DNA of 58,868 nt from Actinomycetota bacterium (GTDB lineage Bacteria; Actinomycetota; Acidimicrobiia; IMCC26256; PALSA-610), in the NCBI GenBank assembly GCA_003134555.1, contig PLBO01000109.1, forward strand, positions 1 through 58,868, given 5' to 3'. Under the pieces are notes generated by a model. The model was not told the DNA's origin and made no database searches. It was given only the letters and a program-made list of their open reading frames with translations. A program made the translations under genes and the position numbers. This document shows, piece after piece, positions 9,046 through 17,775 of the stretch (positions are counted from its first letter, which is position 1; every line of letters starts with the position of its first letter).

Positions 9046-10673
9046 CGCCGGCCTCGCGCGACGACGCCCGGCAACGCCACGAAGACCGGCTCCGCGCCGC
9101 CGCGTGCGACGAAGCGGCCGAGCAATGCGTCGGAGGTATCCGGGAACTCCCGGCGGGTGTGCGAACCCCGCGACTCCGTGCGTTGGGCAGCCGACGCGAC
9201 GATCGCCCGGGAGACACGCAACAGGTTGATCACCTCGTAGCTGGCGATATTGCGGGCCGGGAGGTCGTCGGCCAGATGCGCGAGATCACCGAGGGTCTCG
9301 CTCGCGAGTTGCAATCCGTCGGCGTCGCGCACGACGCCGCAGTCGGACGACATCACCCGCTGCAGCGCTCCGCGCACGGCGGCGGGTTCGGTCGCGCGCT
9401 CCTTCGGCAACACAACGGGATCGGCCTTGGATGCGAAGTCGCCGGACAGGTTGAGCACGCCCGACATCGCGCCGGTCGACTCCGCCGCCGCCTTCCCGGC
9501 GAGGATGGCTTCCACGACTCGACGCCCGAAGACCAGGCCGTCGAGCAGTGAGTTCGAGGCGAGTCGATTCGCGCCGTGGACACCGCTGCACGCGACCTCA
9601 CCGCACGCCCACAAGTGCTCGAGCGTCGTCGTGCCGTCGAGGTCGGTGATCACTCCTCCCGACAAGTAGTGCGCGGCCGGCGCCACCGGCAGCCACTCCT
9701 CGGTGGGGTCGAGTTCGGCCCGCAGGCACGAGAACCAGATCGTCGGGAAACGGTGCTGGAAGTCGTCGATCATCGTGGCGTCGAGCCAGACGTGCTCTTC
9801 GCCGGTGGTTTGCATGCGCTCGTGCACCGCGCGCGACACGACGTCGCGGGGCGCAAGATCGGCGAAGGGATGCAAACCCGTCATGAACGCGACGCCGTCG
9901 GCGTCGCGCAGGACCGCACCCTCGCCGCGCAACGCCTCCGAGAGCAGCGGTCGGGGCATCAGGGGCGCGTGGAGCGCGGTCGGATGGAACTGCACGAACT
10001 CGAGGTCGGCGCACGCCACCCCGGCCTTCAGTGCCAGCGCGATGCCGTCGCCGGTCGACAGCGTGGGGTTGGTGGTGACCGCGAAACACTGGCCCGCGCC
10101 ACCGGTCGCGAGCACGACGTCGAGGGCACGGACGAACTCGACCTGGCCGTCGGGTCGCAGCGCGAGCACACCCGAGCAGCGCTCGCGCTCGACGAGCAGC
10201 TCGATGGCGAACCAACCCTCCCGCACCTCGATCGCGTCGCTGATGTTGACGGCCTCGACCAGCGCGCGCTCGATCTCCGCGCCGGTCGCATCGCCGCCCG
10301 AGTGCACGACCCGCGCGAGCGAGTGGCCGCCCTCGCGTGCGAGCAGCAGCTCCGGACCCTCAGGTGACGGCTCGGTGTCGAATTGCGCGCCGAGCCGCGC
10401 GAGCTCGCGCACGCGATCGGGGCCCTCGGTGACGAGGATGCGCACGGCGTCGGGATCGCACAAGCCCGCGCCGGCCGTCAGGGTGTCGACGAGGTGCAGA
10501 TCGGGTGTGTCGGGCGCGGCCAGCGCCGCGGCTACACCACCTTGCGCGTAGCGCGTCGCGGAATGCGACAGCTCACCCTTGGTCAGCACGAGCACGGACA
10601 GGCCCCGACGCGCCGCGTGGAGCGCAGTCGTCAGCCCCGCGACGCCACTCCCCAACACGAGGACGTCGTACAC
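9042..10673 (-). CDS. nadB: L-aspartate oxidase
   Basis: FAD-dependent oxidation of aspartate to iminoaspartate, the first step of de novo NAD synthesis. The 543-aa protein starts with a dinucleotide-binding motif (DVLVLGSGVAGLTTALHAAR), has the succinate-dehydrogenase-like capping segment GQCFAVTTNPTLSTGDGIAL, QFHPTALHAP, and the C-terminal RLASNSLLDGLVFGRR active-site region. GTG 10673 is chosen because the Rossmann strand starts there and it sits 5 nt after the panD stop. A longer frame running to 11153 would cover panD antisense to nothing useful and is rejected. The partner NadA is not in this window, so quinolinate synthase must be encoded elsewhere. Confidence 0.95.
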   Translation of the reverse strand: MYDVLVLGSGVAGLTTALHAARRGLSVLVLTKGELSHSATRYAQGGVAAALAAPDTPDLHLVDTLTAGAGLCDPDAVRILVTEGPDRVRELARLGAQFDTEPSPEGPELLLAREGGHSLARVVHSGGDATGAEIERALVEAVNISDAIEVREGWFAIELLVERERCSGVLALRPDGQVEFVRALDVVLATGGAGQCFAVTTNPTLSTGDGIALALKAGVACADLEFVQFHPTALHAPLMPRPLLSEALRGEGAVLRDADGVAFMTGLHPFADLAPRDVVSRAVHERMQTTGEEHVWLDATMIDDFQHRFPTIWFSCLRAELDPTEEWLPVAPAAHYLSGGVITDLDGTTTLEHLWACGEVACSGVHGANRLASNSLLDGLVFGRRVVEAILAGKAAAESTGAMSGVLNLSGDFASKADPVVLPKERATEPAAVRGALQRVMSSDCGVVRDADGLQLASETLGDLAHLADDLPARNIASYEVINLLRVSRAIVASAAQRTESRGSHTRREFPDTSDALLGRFVARGGAEPVFVALPGVVARGRR

Positions 10674-10678
10674 AACGG

Positions 10679-11095
10679 TCAGCCTAGGTGCCGGCTCGGG
10701 CGATCGCGCATCCAGACGAGATTCGAGCCCGCGCGCTGCACCGCCTCGTCCGCATCGATCGGCCGATTTGCCTCGTCGACGTGCACGATCCGCGGCGCGT
10801 ACGACGCGAGCTCGGCCTCGCCGTAGACCGCGTAGGTGATGACGATGACGCGGTCGCCCGGCTGCACGAGCCGGGCCGCGGCGCCGTTCACGATGACGTC
10901 GCCCGGACCGCCTTCCATCGCGTACGTCTCGAAGCGAGCACCGTTGTCGATGTCGAGCACCGCGACCTGTTCGAATTCCCGGATGTCGGCGAGCTCCATC
11001 AACGTGCGGTCGAGCGTGATCGAACCGACGTACTCGAGATTGGCGCCGGTGATCGTCGCCCGGTGCACCTTCGACTTCATCATCGTGCGGTTCAC
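10679..11095 (-). CDS. panD: aspartate 1-decarboxylase (pyruvoyl)
   Basis: Makes beta-alanine for pantothenate. The 138-aa proenzyme self-cleaves between Gly24 and Ser25 (EYVGSITLD), giving a pyruvoyl group on the alpha chain. Also present are the conserved KSKVHRATIT start, DIDNGARFETYAM, NGAAARLVQPGDRVIVI and a tail similar in length to the mycobacterial enzyme (139 aa). GTG 11095 gives MNRTMMKSK, which lines up with the mycobacterial MLRTMLKSK, and overlaps the panC stop by 4 nt (GTGA). Internal ATGs at 11083 and 11080 are less likely starts. Confidence 0.96.
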   Translation of the reverse strand: MNRTMMKSKVHRATITGANLEYVGSITLDRTLMELADIREFEQVAVLDIDNGARFETYAMEGGPGDVIVNGAAARLVQPGDRVIVITYAVYGEAELASYAPRIVHVDEANRPIDADEAVQRAGSNLVWMRDRPSRHLG

Positions 11096-12003
11096 TTGCC
11101 AGCCCCCTCGCGGCGCGACGCTCCGGTCCCGAGATCGGCGTGCACCTCGGCACCGCGCACCGAAAGCACCACGTTGTCGATCAATCGGGTACTGCCGACC
11201 GTGGCCGCGAGCGCGAGCAGCACGTCGCCGTCGAGCAAATCGACGGGAGTGAGCTCGTGCGCGGCGCGCACCTCGACGTATTCGAGCGCGACCTCGGGCT
11301 CGTTCGAGACGAGTCCGCGGACGATGTCGACGAGCACCCGCGCGTCCCGCTCGCCCAACACAACGGCCTGAGCCGCGGCCTCGAGCGCGCGCGAGAGCAC
11401 GAGCGCGGCGCGGCGCTGGTCGGGCGCGAGATACGCATTGCGGCTCGAGAGCGCGAGCCCGTCGGCCTCACGCACGATCGGACAGCCCACGACGTCGACC
11501 GGCAGGTTGAGGTCCTCGACGAGGCGCGCGATCACCGCGAGCTGCTGGGCGTCCTTGCGCCCGAAGAAGGCCGAGCACGGTCCGACGACGGCGAAGAGCT
11601 TCGTCACCACCGTGGCGACCCCGTCGAAATGGGTCGGGCGGGCGGCACCGCACAGGCCGGCCGTGAGTCCGTCGACGTGGACGGTCGTGACCGGACGGCC
11701 GCTCGGGTACATCTCGGCGACCGAGGGCGCGAAGACCGCGTCGACGCCCTCCTGCTCGCACTGCGCCAGATCGCCGGAGAGATCGCGCGGGTACCGGTCG
11801 AGGTCCTCGCCGGCGCCGAACTGCAACGGGTTGACGAAGAGCGAGACGACGACGACGGCGCAGGATTCCCGCGCCGCGCGCATAAGCGACCGGTGGCCCT
11901 CGTGGAGGAATCCCATCGTCGGCACCAAGCCGACGCGCTGCCCGTTCGCGCGCGCCCGATCGCACGCGGCGCGCAGGTCGGCAATCGTCTCGATCTGAAG
12001 CAT
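11092..12003 (-). CDS. panC: pantothenate synthetase
   Basis: ATP-dependent ligation of pantoate and beta-alanine. The 303-aa protein carries the HIGH-type nucleotide motif in VPTMGFLHEGHRSLMRAA, the SLFVNPLQFGAGEDLDRYPR pantoate region, FGRKDAQQLAVIARLVEDL and the KMSKS-equivalent ALSSRNAYL. Start ATG 12003 is in the family position. It is followed with a 4-nt overlap by panD. The 94 bp between its start and the DUF2520 stop could hold an internal promoter. panB is not in this window. Confidence 0.96.
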   Translation of the reverse strand: MLQIETIADLRAACDRARANGQRVGLVPTMGFLHEGHRSLMRAARESCAVVVVSLFVNPLQFGAGEDLDRYPRDLSGDLAQCEQEGVDAVFAPSVAEMYPSGRPVTTVHVDGLTAGLCGAARPTHFDGVATVVTKLFAVVGPCSAFFGRKDAQQLAVIARLVEDLNLPVDVVGCPIVREADGLALSSRNAYLAPDQRRAALVLSRALEAAAQAVVLGERDARVLVDIVRGLVSNEPEVALEYVEVRAAHELTPVDLLDGDVLLALAATVGSTRLIDNVVLSVRGAEVHADLGTGASRREGAGK

Positions 12004-12097
12004 CGCTCGGCCTCGCTCGGTTCCGGCCCTCGCAGGTCCGGACTGGCGGGTCTGACGGCTTGATGGTAGCGGCCGGGAGCCGCACCGGCCAGGTGCG

Positions 12098-12955
12098 CTA
12101 TTCGGCTGAAGGTCCCGATTGCTGGCGCAGGTCGCCGAGCAGGCGGTCGAGGCCGGTGTCGCGCCGCCCGGTCAAACGAGCGGCCTCACGCGCGAGTGCG
12201 CGGTACGCGTCGCGCTCGGCCGGATCGAGGTCGCGGAGGTGCTGTTCGACCGTGGCCAGGTCGCCCCGGGCGACGGGACCGGTGAGCGCTTCGGCCGGCC
12301 CGAGCGTGAAGGCGTTCTGCACCGACGCAATCGCGAGTGGTGCAAACGCCTCGAACGGCACGGAGCAGGTCGCCGCGAGCCGCTCGACCTGACCAAGTAG
12401 CGCGACGAGGTGATTCGACGCGATGACCGCGGCCGCGTGATAGCGCCCGCGGTCGGCGTCGGCGAGCTCGAAGGGCCGCAACCCGAGCGACCGCGCGATC
12501 TCGGCGACCGCGGCATCTCCCGCCACCGCAGCCCACGCGCCTGGAAGCCGCTCGAGCCCGATCGTTGCGGACGGGAACGACTGCAGCGGGTGCAGGGCAC
12601 CGACTCGCACTCCGGTTCGCCGTTCGAGCAGGGGTGCGAACACGTCGAGTCCGCGCGATCCCGCGAGGTGCACGACGAGGGCACCGGGCTCGATCGCCGG
12701 CTCGGCGGTGAGCAGCACCTGCTCGATGGCACGGTCGGGCGTGGCGACGAGGACGAGCGCCGCGCCCCGGGCGACCTCCGAAACCAGCGCCGGGCGCGAT
12801 GCGAGACACGCGGCGGCCGTCGCGGTCGACGGTGCGTCCGGCGCGCGGCCGCCGACCCCGACCACGGTCCAACCCTGATCCATCAGGCCGAGTGCGATCG
12901 TCGTCCCCGCGCGCCCTGGTCCGATCAGGGCGACGGTGCGCTGCTGTTCCCCCAT
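12098..12955 (-). CDS. Rossmann-like / DUF2520 dehydrogenase-like protein
   Basis: A 285-aa protein with an N-terminal Rossmann fold (TVALIGPGRAGTTIALGLMD) and a C-terminal helical DUF2520 domain (YHAAAVIASNHLVALLGQVE). Homologues sit just upstream of panC in many actinobacteria (Rv3603c in M. tuberculosis). The family resembles 6-phosphogluconate or ketopantoate reductases, so a reductase role in pantoate supply has been suggested but is not shown here. ATG 12955 lies inside folK (31-nt overlap) and is needed to keep the first beta strand complete. Neighbouring folK and panC agree with the conserved order. Confidence 0.8.
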   Translation of the reverse strand: MGEQQRTVALIGPGRAGTTIALGLMDQGWTVVGVGGRAPDAPSTATAAACLASRPALVSEVARGAALVLVATPDRAIEQVLLTAEPAIEPGALVVHLAGSRGLDVFAPLLERRTGVRVGALHPLQSFPSATIGLERLPGAWAAVAGDAAVAEIARSLGLRPFELADADRGRYHAAAVIASNHLVALLGQVERLAATCSVPFEAFAPLAIASVQNAFTLGPAEALTGPVARGDLATVEQHLRDLDPAERDAYRALAREAARLTGRRDTGLDRLLGDLRQQSGPSAE

Positions 12956-13419
12956 GGAATGTGCAAGGTTACCGCCGCCTCGCGCACACCTTCCCACGTT
13001 GCCCCGCTGTCGACCAAAGCCGGCGCGACGTCGCGCAGCGGCGCCAGCACGAACCCGCGCTCCCACATCCGCGGGTGCGGCAATGTGAGATCGGGATCGG
13101 CAAGCCGGACGTCGTCGTACAAGAGCACGTCGACGTCGAGTGTGCGCGGTCCCCAGCGCTCGGCGCGCACCCGTTGCGCATCGCGCTCGATGCGCTGCGC
13201 GAGCGCGAGCAGCGCGTGCGGGTCGAGCGCGGTCTCGATCGCGACCACTGCGTTCAGGTAGGCGTCTTGAGGTGGACCCCCCACGGGCGCGGTCTCGTAG
13301 ACGCGCGAGATGGCGACGACGTCGACAGCATCGGCGGCCGCCAGGCCGTCGACCGCCGACTGAAGATGCGTCGGCCGGTCGCCGAGATTCGAACCCAACG
13401 CGATGTAGGCGCGACTCAC
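12925..13419 (-). CDS. folK: HPPK, hydroxymethyldihydropterin pyrophosphokinase
   Basis: Transfers pyrophosphate from ATP to 6-hydroxymethyl-7,8-dihydropterin in folate synthesis. The 164-aa product shows AYIALGSNLGDRPTHLQ at the N-terminus, the active-site stretch ERWGPRTLDVDVLLYDD and the LTLPHPRMWERGFVLAPL segment. GTG 13419 overlaps the folB stop by 4 nt (GTGA). The C-terminus overlaps the start of the DUF2520 gene by 31 nt, an unusually long overlap in this operon but consistent with both protein ends. Confidence 0.95.
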   Translation of the reverse strand: MSRAYIALGSNLGDRPTHLQSAVDGLAAADAVDVVAISRVYETAPVGGPPQDAYLNAVVAIETALDPHALLALAQRIERDAQRVRAERWGPRTLDVDVLLYDDVRLADPDLTLPHPRMWERGFVLAPLRDVAPALVDSGATWEGVREAAVTLHIPWGNSSAPSP

Positions 13420-13766
13420 CGCTCGACGCGCACGGCCACGTGGTCGAGCAACGCGCGCACGGGCGGGTGCAACTTGCGCACCTCGACCACGGCACCGAAG
13501 ACACGAGGATCGGCGCGGCATACCTCGACGATGCGCGTCGCGAGCCGCTCGAGCAACTGGTATTGCTCCGACGACACCACGCGCCTCACCGCCTCACACA
13601 CAGCCGCATAGTCGACGGTGTCATCGAGGTTGTCGCTCTCGCCCGCGGCCGTGACATCGACGAGGAGCTCGACGTCGATCTCGAACGGCTGAGGACGCAC
13701 CTGCTCCTCGGGGAGGACACCGTGCACGCCCAACTCGCGTAGGCCGGAGATGAGAATGCGATCCAC
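13416..13766 (-). CDS. folB: dihydroneopterin aldolase
   Basis: Cleaves 7,8-dihydroneopterin to the 6-hydroxymethyl pterin used by FolK. At 116 aa it is of the normal length. It starts MDRILISGLRELGVHGVLPEE, has ELLVDVTAAGESDNLDDTVDYAAV and VEVRKLHPPVRALLDHVAVRVER, all typical FolB segments. Translation begins at GTG 13766, 27 nt from the divergent pyk start at 13794/13800, so the two promoters would overlap the coding starts closely. It is separated from folP, its usual partner, by the inserted pyk and a pseudophosphatase-like gene. Confidence 0.93.
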   Translation of the reverse strand: MDRILISGLRELGVHGVLPEEQVRPQPFEIDVELLVDVTAAGESDNLDDTVDYAAVCEAVRRVVSSEQYQLLERLATRIVEVCRADPRVFGAVVEVRKLHPPVRALLDHVAVRVER

Positions 13767-13799
13767 GGCTCGACGCTAGTCCCGTGATAGTCCGTGGGC

Positions 13800-15212
13800 A
13801 TGCGCCGCACGAAGATCGTCGCGACCGTCGGCCCGGCCACGTCGGCTCCGGAGGCGATGCGCGCGCTGCTCGCGGCGGGCGCCGACGTCGTGCGCCTCAA
13901 CGCCGCGCACGGCACGGGCGATGTGCACGTGCAACGCGCGACCCTGGCGCGCGAGACGGCGGCCGCGCTCGGACGCGCCGTCGGCGTGCTCGTCGACCTG
14001 CCCGGACCGAAGATGCGCACGGGGCCCGTCGTCGACGACGAGATTCAGCTCGAGACCGGAAGTGAGCTCACGCTGACCTCGGCCCCGGTAGTCGGCGACG
14101 CGCACCGCGTGTCGACGACGGTTCCCGAGCTCGCGCGATGGGTCGCACCGGGTGACGACATCTATCTCGCCGACGGCGCGATCGTGCTGCACGTCGAGCG
14201 GGTGGTCGACGCCGACGTCGTGTGCGAGGTCGTGCGCGGCGGCGTCCTGCGCTCCCGCAAGGGGATGCACGTTCCCCGCGCGGAAGCGCACGTCGAGTCG
14301 TTCACCGACGCCGACGCCGTGGCCCTCCGGATGTCGATCGCGATCAAAGCCGACTTCATCGGCTTGTCGTTCGTGCGTCGCCCCGAAGACGTCGAAGCCG
14401 TTCGGGCGCGCCTTCCCAAACGCGGGAACCGGCCGCAGCTGGTCGCGAAGATCGAGACCGCCGTCGCGCTCGACCATCTCCCCGGCATCGTCGGCGCCGC
14501 CGACGCGGTCATGGTTGCTCGCGGCGACCTCGGCATCCAGGTGCCGGCCCGGCGCGTCCCGTTGATCCAGAAGGAGATCATCCGGTTCTGCAACATGGCC
14601 GGCAAGCCGGTGATCACCGCCACGCAAATGCTCGAGTCGATGACACGCTCGCCGCTGCCTACACGCGCCGAGGTCAACGACGTCGCCAACGCGGTCCTCG
14701 ACGGCACCGACGCGCTGATGCTGTCCGAGGAGACGGCGGTCGGCGAGTACCCGGCCGACACCGTGCGCACCATGAGCGAGGTCGCCGAAGCCGCCGAAGG
14801 CTGGCCGCGGGCGCGCACGACTCCGCAGGGCGCCGCCGCGGCGCTGGACGACGATCGGGTCGCCTGGGCCGTCGCCCACGCCTCGGTTCAGGCCGCGGAG
14901 GATCTCGGCGTCGCGGCGATCGTGTGCCCGACCCAGAGCGGTACCACGGCGCGCCGCGTGGCCGCGTTTCGGCCCGCGGTGCCGATCGCCGGGATCTCCT
15001 CGCAACCGGACGTCCTCGGTCGGTTGTGTCTCGTGTGGGGTGTACGACCGTTGGCCGCCTCGGACGTCGAAGGCGACGACGGTCTCCGGCGAGCGGTCAA
15101 GGCCGCGCGTGACTGCGGGCTCGCCCGCAAGGGTGACCTCGTCGCGATCGTCTCGGCGTCACCCGGCAAGCGGGCGGGTGCGACCGACACCGTCCGCATC
15201 GTTCGAGCATGA
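13800..15212 (+). CDS. pyk: pyruvate kinase, K+-independent signature
   Basis: Transfers phosphate from PEP to ADP, the last step of glycolysis. About 470 aa: barrel start RRTKIVATVGPATSAPEAM, VDLPGPKMRTG, the B domain, catalytic Lys in VAKIETAVAL, metal ligand in MVARGDLGIQVPARRVP, ITATQMLESMTRSPLPTRAEV and a C-terminal domain with QSGTTARRVA. Two departures from the classical enzyme are visible. The K+-binding NFSHG is NAAHG, and Glu117 of GPEIRTG is Lys (GPKMRTG), the change known to remove the K+ requirement. ATG 13800 is preferred; GTG 13794 is in frame. It is the only plus-strand gene between 3.4 and 30.5 kb, inserted between folB and folP. Confidence 0.93.
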   Translation: MRRTKIVATVGPATSAPEAMRALLAAGADVVRLNAAHGTGDVHVQRATLARETAAALGRAVGVLVDLPGPKMRTGPVVDDEIQLETGSELTLTSAPVVGDAHRVSTTVPELARWVAPGDDIYLADGAIVLHVERVVDADVVCEVVRGGVLRSRKGMHVPRAEAHVESFTDADAVALRMSIAIKADFIGLSFVRRPEDVEAVRARLPKRGNRPQLVAKIETAVALDHLPGIVGAADAVMVARGDLGIQVPARRVPLIQKEIIRFCNMAGKPVITATQMLESMTRSPLPTRAEVNDVANAVLDGTDALMLSEETAVGEYPADTVRTMSEVAEAAEGWPRARTTPQGAAAALDDDRVAWAVAHASVQAAEDLGVAAIVCPTQSGTTARRVAAFRPAVPIAGISSQPDVLGRLCLVWGVRPLAASDVEGDDGLRRAVKAARDCGLARKGDLVAIVSASPGKRAGATDTVRIVRA

Positions 15213-15230
15213 AGCAGCCCGTACGACTCC

Positions 15231-15749
15231 TTACAGACGATCGTTGAGGGTGACCGCGACGATCTCGCGCCCCGACGCGTCGACGCTCCGCGACGTCAAC
15301 TTCTCGATCACCGAGACCGCGTGCGGACCGTGCTCGACGAGCCCGGCGTGCAGGAGGTAGCCGGCAAGCACGCCCAGGACGCGGTCGCCGAACTCCTCGT
15401 TGTGGAGGTAGATGCGCTCTGCGGGGTCGTCGAGCAGCTTGGTGATCGCGGCGTAGATCGACGACAGCCGCAACCCGAGCTCGTCGTGCGGGCCGAGCGG
15501 CACGTGGACGTACGCCAAACCGACTTCGTCGTAAGCGTGCAGATTGTGCGGCGAATCGAGCAACGAGACGACGTGCGTGAAGCCGTTGACGTTGAGCCAG
15601 ATCAGCTCCTCTTGACGCCGCACCTTGCGGTGATTGCGGGCGAAGCCGCCCGGCCGCTCGCCCGCACCGAGGCGGTCTTTGATCACCCATGTGAAATAAC
15701 GCGGCTGGAGGCCCTGGGCCCAGCGCCCCCGCATACCGCCCGTGGTCAC
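15231..15749 (-). CDS. PTP/dual-specificity-phosphatase-like protein, catalytic Cys lost
   Basis: A 172-aa protein with the outline of a dual-specificity phosphatase: WVIKDRLGAGERPGG at the start, VNGFTHVVSLLDSPHNLHAYDE, GLAYVHVPLGPHDELGL as the general-acid loop region, and YLHNEEFGDRVLGVLAGYLL where the signature loop should be. In active enzymes this loop is HCX5R; here it reads H-N-E-E-F-G-D-R, so Cys is Asn while the Arg and the following helix are kept. This suggests a binding or pseudoenzyme role. GTG 15749 overlaps the folP stop by 4 nt (GTGA), so it belongs to the folate operon end. The family is inferred from pattern; the Cys-to-Asn reading is direct. Confidence 0.65.
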   Translation of the reverse strand: MTTGGMRGRWAQGLQPRYFTWVIKDRLGAGERPGGFARNHRKVRRQEELIWLNVNGFTHVVSLLDSPHNLHAYDEVGLAYVHVPLGPHDELGLRLSSIYAAITKLLDDPAERIYLHNEEFGDRVLGVLAGYLLHAGLVEHGPHAVSVIEKLTSRSVDASGREIVAVTLNDRL

Positions 15750-16603
15750 GCCGCCATCCCTTCGGGCGTCGCACGTTCCAACGTTTCGAGCAGCGCGACC
15801 GCGCGCCGCGAGGCGGCGACGTCGTGCACGCGTACGAGCGCGGCGCCTTGCCCGAAGCACCAGACGGTGGTCGCGAGGGTGGCATCGTCACGGCCGGCCC
15901 GATCGTCGCCTCCGACGATGCGCGCGAGGAACGACTTCCGTGACACTCCGACGAGCAACGGCACGCCGACCCGAGCCGCGATATCAGGCAACGCGCGCAA
16001 CAGCGCGACATTTTGCTCCGCGGTCTTGGCGAAACCGATGCCGGGGTCGGCGAGGAGCGCGCGCGCGTCGATGCCGGCATCGGTCGCGTTGGTGACCCGA
16101 GCTCGAAGCTCGTCGCCGACATCGCGGACCACGTCGGTGTAGCGCGCCTCTTGCTGCATCGTGCGCGGCGTCCCCCGCATGTGCATCGCGACGTACGCCG
16201 CACCCGCGGCGGCGACGCTCTCCAGCATGTCGGGATCGGCCGCGCCCCCCGAAACGTCGTTGACCATCTGCGCGCCCGCATCGAGCGCGGCGCGGGCAAC
16301 GGCCGCCTTCGTCGTGTCGATGCTCACGGGAACCCGCACCTGTGCCGCGATGCCGCGCACCACCGGAAGGACTCGGCGCAGCTCTTCGTCGACCTCGACC
16401 GGCTCTGCTCCCGGGCGCGTCGACTCACCACCCACGTCGATCACCGCCGCACCGGCGGCGGCCAGCGCGAGGCCGTGCGCGATCGCGGTATCCGGGTGGA
16501 AGAAGTTGCCGCCGTCCGAGAACGAGTCGGGGGTGACGTTCACGATCCCCATCAACCCCCGCCGCGGCAAGTCGGCGACGAGGAGACGGGGCGCGGCGGT
16601 CAC
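15746..16603 (-). CDS. folP: dihydropteroate synthase
   Basis: Joins the pterin pyrophosphate with p-aminobenzoate; the target of sulfonamides. The 285-aa TIM barrel shows MGIVNVTPDSFSDGGNF, DVGGESTRPGAEPV, VSIDTTKAAVARAAL, MVNDVSGG, MHMRGTPRTMQ, DPGIGFAKTAEQN and LLVGVSRKSFLARI. All DHPS signatures are intact. The gene starts 21 nt after folE ends, the widest gap in this run, and its stop overlaps the start of the phosphatase-like gene. Confidence 0.96.
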   Translation of the reverse strand: MTAAPRLLVADLPRRGLMGIVNVTPDSFSDGGNFFHPDTAIAHGLALAAAGAAVIDVGGESTRPGAEPVEVDEELRRVLPVVRGIAAQVRVPVSIDTTKAAVARAALDAGAQMVNDVSGGAADPDMLESVAAAGAAYVAMHMRGTPRTMQQEARYTDVVRDVGDELRARVTNATDAGIDARALLADPGIGFAKTAEQNVALLRALPDIAARVGVPLLVGVSRKSFLARIVGGDDRAGRDDATLATTVWCFGQGAALVRVHDVAASRRAVALLETLERATPEGMAA

Positions 16604-16624
16604 TGCCGGAGGTTAGCGAACGGG

Positions 16625-17230
16625 TCAGGCCCGGCCGAGCGACGGCCCGAGGAGGGCCATGACCTCGGCGCGGGTCGCGGCATTGTCCTTGAACAGGCCG
16701 CGCACGGCCGACGTCAGGGTGAGCGTGCCGGGCTTGCGCACCCCCCGCATCGACATGCAGAGGTGCTCGGCCTCGATCAACACGAACGCGCCGCGGGGTT
16801 GGAGTACCTCGACGATCGCGTCGGCAATCTGGGTCGTGAGTCGCTCTTGCACCTGAGGGCGCTTGGCGAAACCGTCGACCAGACGCGCCAGCTTCGAGAG
16901 GCCCGTGATGCGACCGTCGTCACCGGGGATGTACGCGACGTGCGCGCGCCCATGGAAAGGCGCGAGGTGATGTTCGCAAATCGAATAGAGCGCGATGTCG
17001 CGTACGAGCACCATCTCGTCGTGGTTCGCCTCGAAGGTCACGGTGAGGTGGCGCGAAGGATCCTCGCGAAGTCCGCTGCATACCTCCGCGTACATCTCGG
17101 CGACGCGCTGAGGTGTACGCAGCAAGCCGTCGCGGTCGGGGTCCTCGCCGATCGCGATCAGGATCTCGCGTACCGCCTTCTCCAAGCGATCGAGGTCGAC
17201 GCCCGGATTGACGTCGATCTGATCGGTCAC
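16625..17230 (-). CDS. folE: GTP cyclohydrolase I
   Basis: Converts GTP to dihydroneopterin triphosphate, the first folate step. The 201-aa protein has the zinc ligands in [12 protein letters not shown] and [12 protein letters not shown], the [20 protein letters not shown] loop and the usual C-terminal [12 protein letters not shown] 17230 overlaps the hpt stop by 4 nt. In many actinobacteria ftsH lies between hpt and folE; here the two overlap directly, so that gene has been lost from or never was at this place. Confidence 0.96.
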   Translation of the reverse strand: MTDQIDVNPGVDLDRLEKAVREILIAIGEDPDRDGLLRTPQRVAEMYAEVCSGLREDPSRHLTVTFEANHDEMVLVRDIALYSICEHHLAPFHGRAHVAYIPGDDGRITGLSKLARLVDGFAKRPQVQERLTTQIADAIVEVLQPRGAFVLIEAEHLCMSMRGVRKPGTLTLTSAVRGLFKDNAATRAEVMALLGPSLGRA

Positions 17231-17775
17231 GTGAACCGCTGCTCGATCGCGCCGGTGAACTCGGCGATGAACGGCAGGTTGCGGTAACGCTCGTCGACGT
17301 CGAGCCCGTACCCGATGACGAAGTCGGGCGGGATACGGAACCCGACGTACTTCAGGTCGGCTTCGGTCTTCTGCAACCCTTCCTTGACCAGCAGTGCGCA
17401 CACCTCGAGCGACGCCGGCCCGCGCGCCTTGAGATTCTTGCGGATGTAGGCGAGCGTGAGGCCCGAGTCGACGATGTCCTCGACGATCAACACATGCCGG
17501 TCGGTCAGGTCGAGGTCGAGGTCCTTCATGATGCGCACGACGCCACTCGTGCGCGTGGACGACCCGTAAGAGGAAACGGCCATGAAGTCGAACTCGACGG
17601 GAAGGTCGATCGCCCGGGCGAGATCGGCCATGAACATGAACGCGCCCTTGAGGATGCCGACGAGCAGCGGCGGACGGTCGTCGTAATCGGACGCGATCTC
17701 CTTGCCGAGGTCGCGAATACGTTGCTGCAGCTCTTGCTCGTCGACGACGATCCGACCGATGTTCGGGTCGTTCAT
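17227..17775 (-). CDS. hpt: hypoxanthine phosphoribosyltransferase
   Basis: Purine salvage enzyme that makes IMP/GMP from hypoxanthine/guanine and PRPP. The 182-aa protein carries the PRPP loop [14 protein letters not shown], the [14 protein letters not shown] region, [15 protein letters not shown] flexible loop and the C-terminal [20 protein letters not shown] base-binding segment. ATG 17775 overlaps the tilS stop (ATGA). The tilS-hpt pair is conserved over most bacteria. Confidence 0.96.
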   Translation of the reverse strand: MNDPNIGRIVVDEQELQQRIRDLGKEIASDYDDRPPLLVGILKGAFMFMADLARAIDLPVEFDFMAVSSYGSSTRTSGVVRIMKDLDLDLTDRHVLIVEDIVDSGLTLAYIRKNLKARGPASLEVCALLVKEGLQKTEADLKYVGFRIPPDFVIGYGLDVDERYRNLPFIAEFTGAIEQRFT

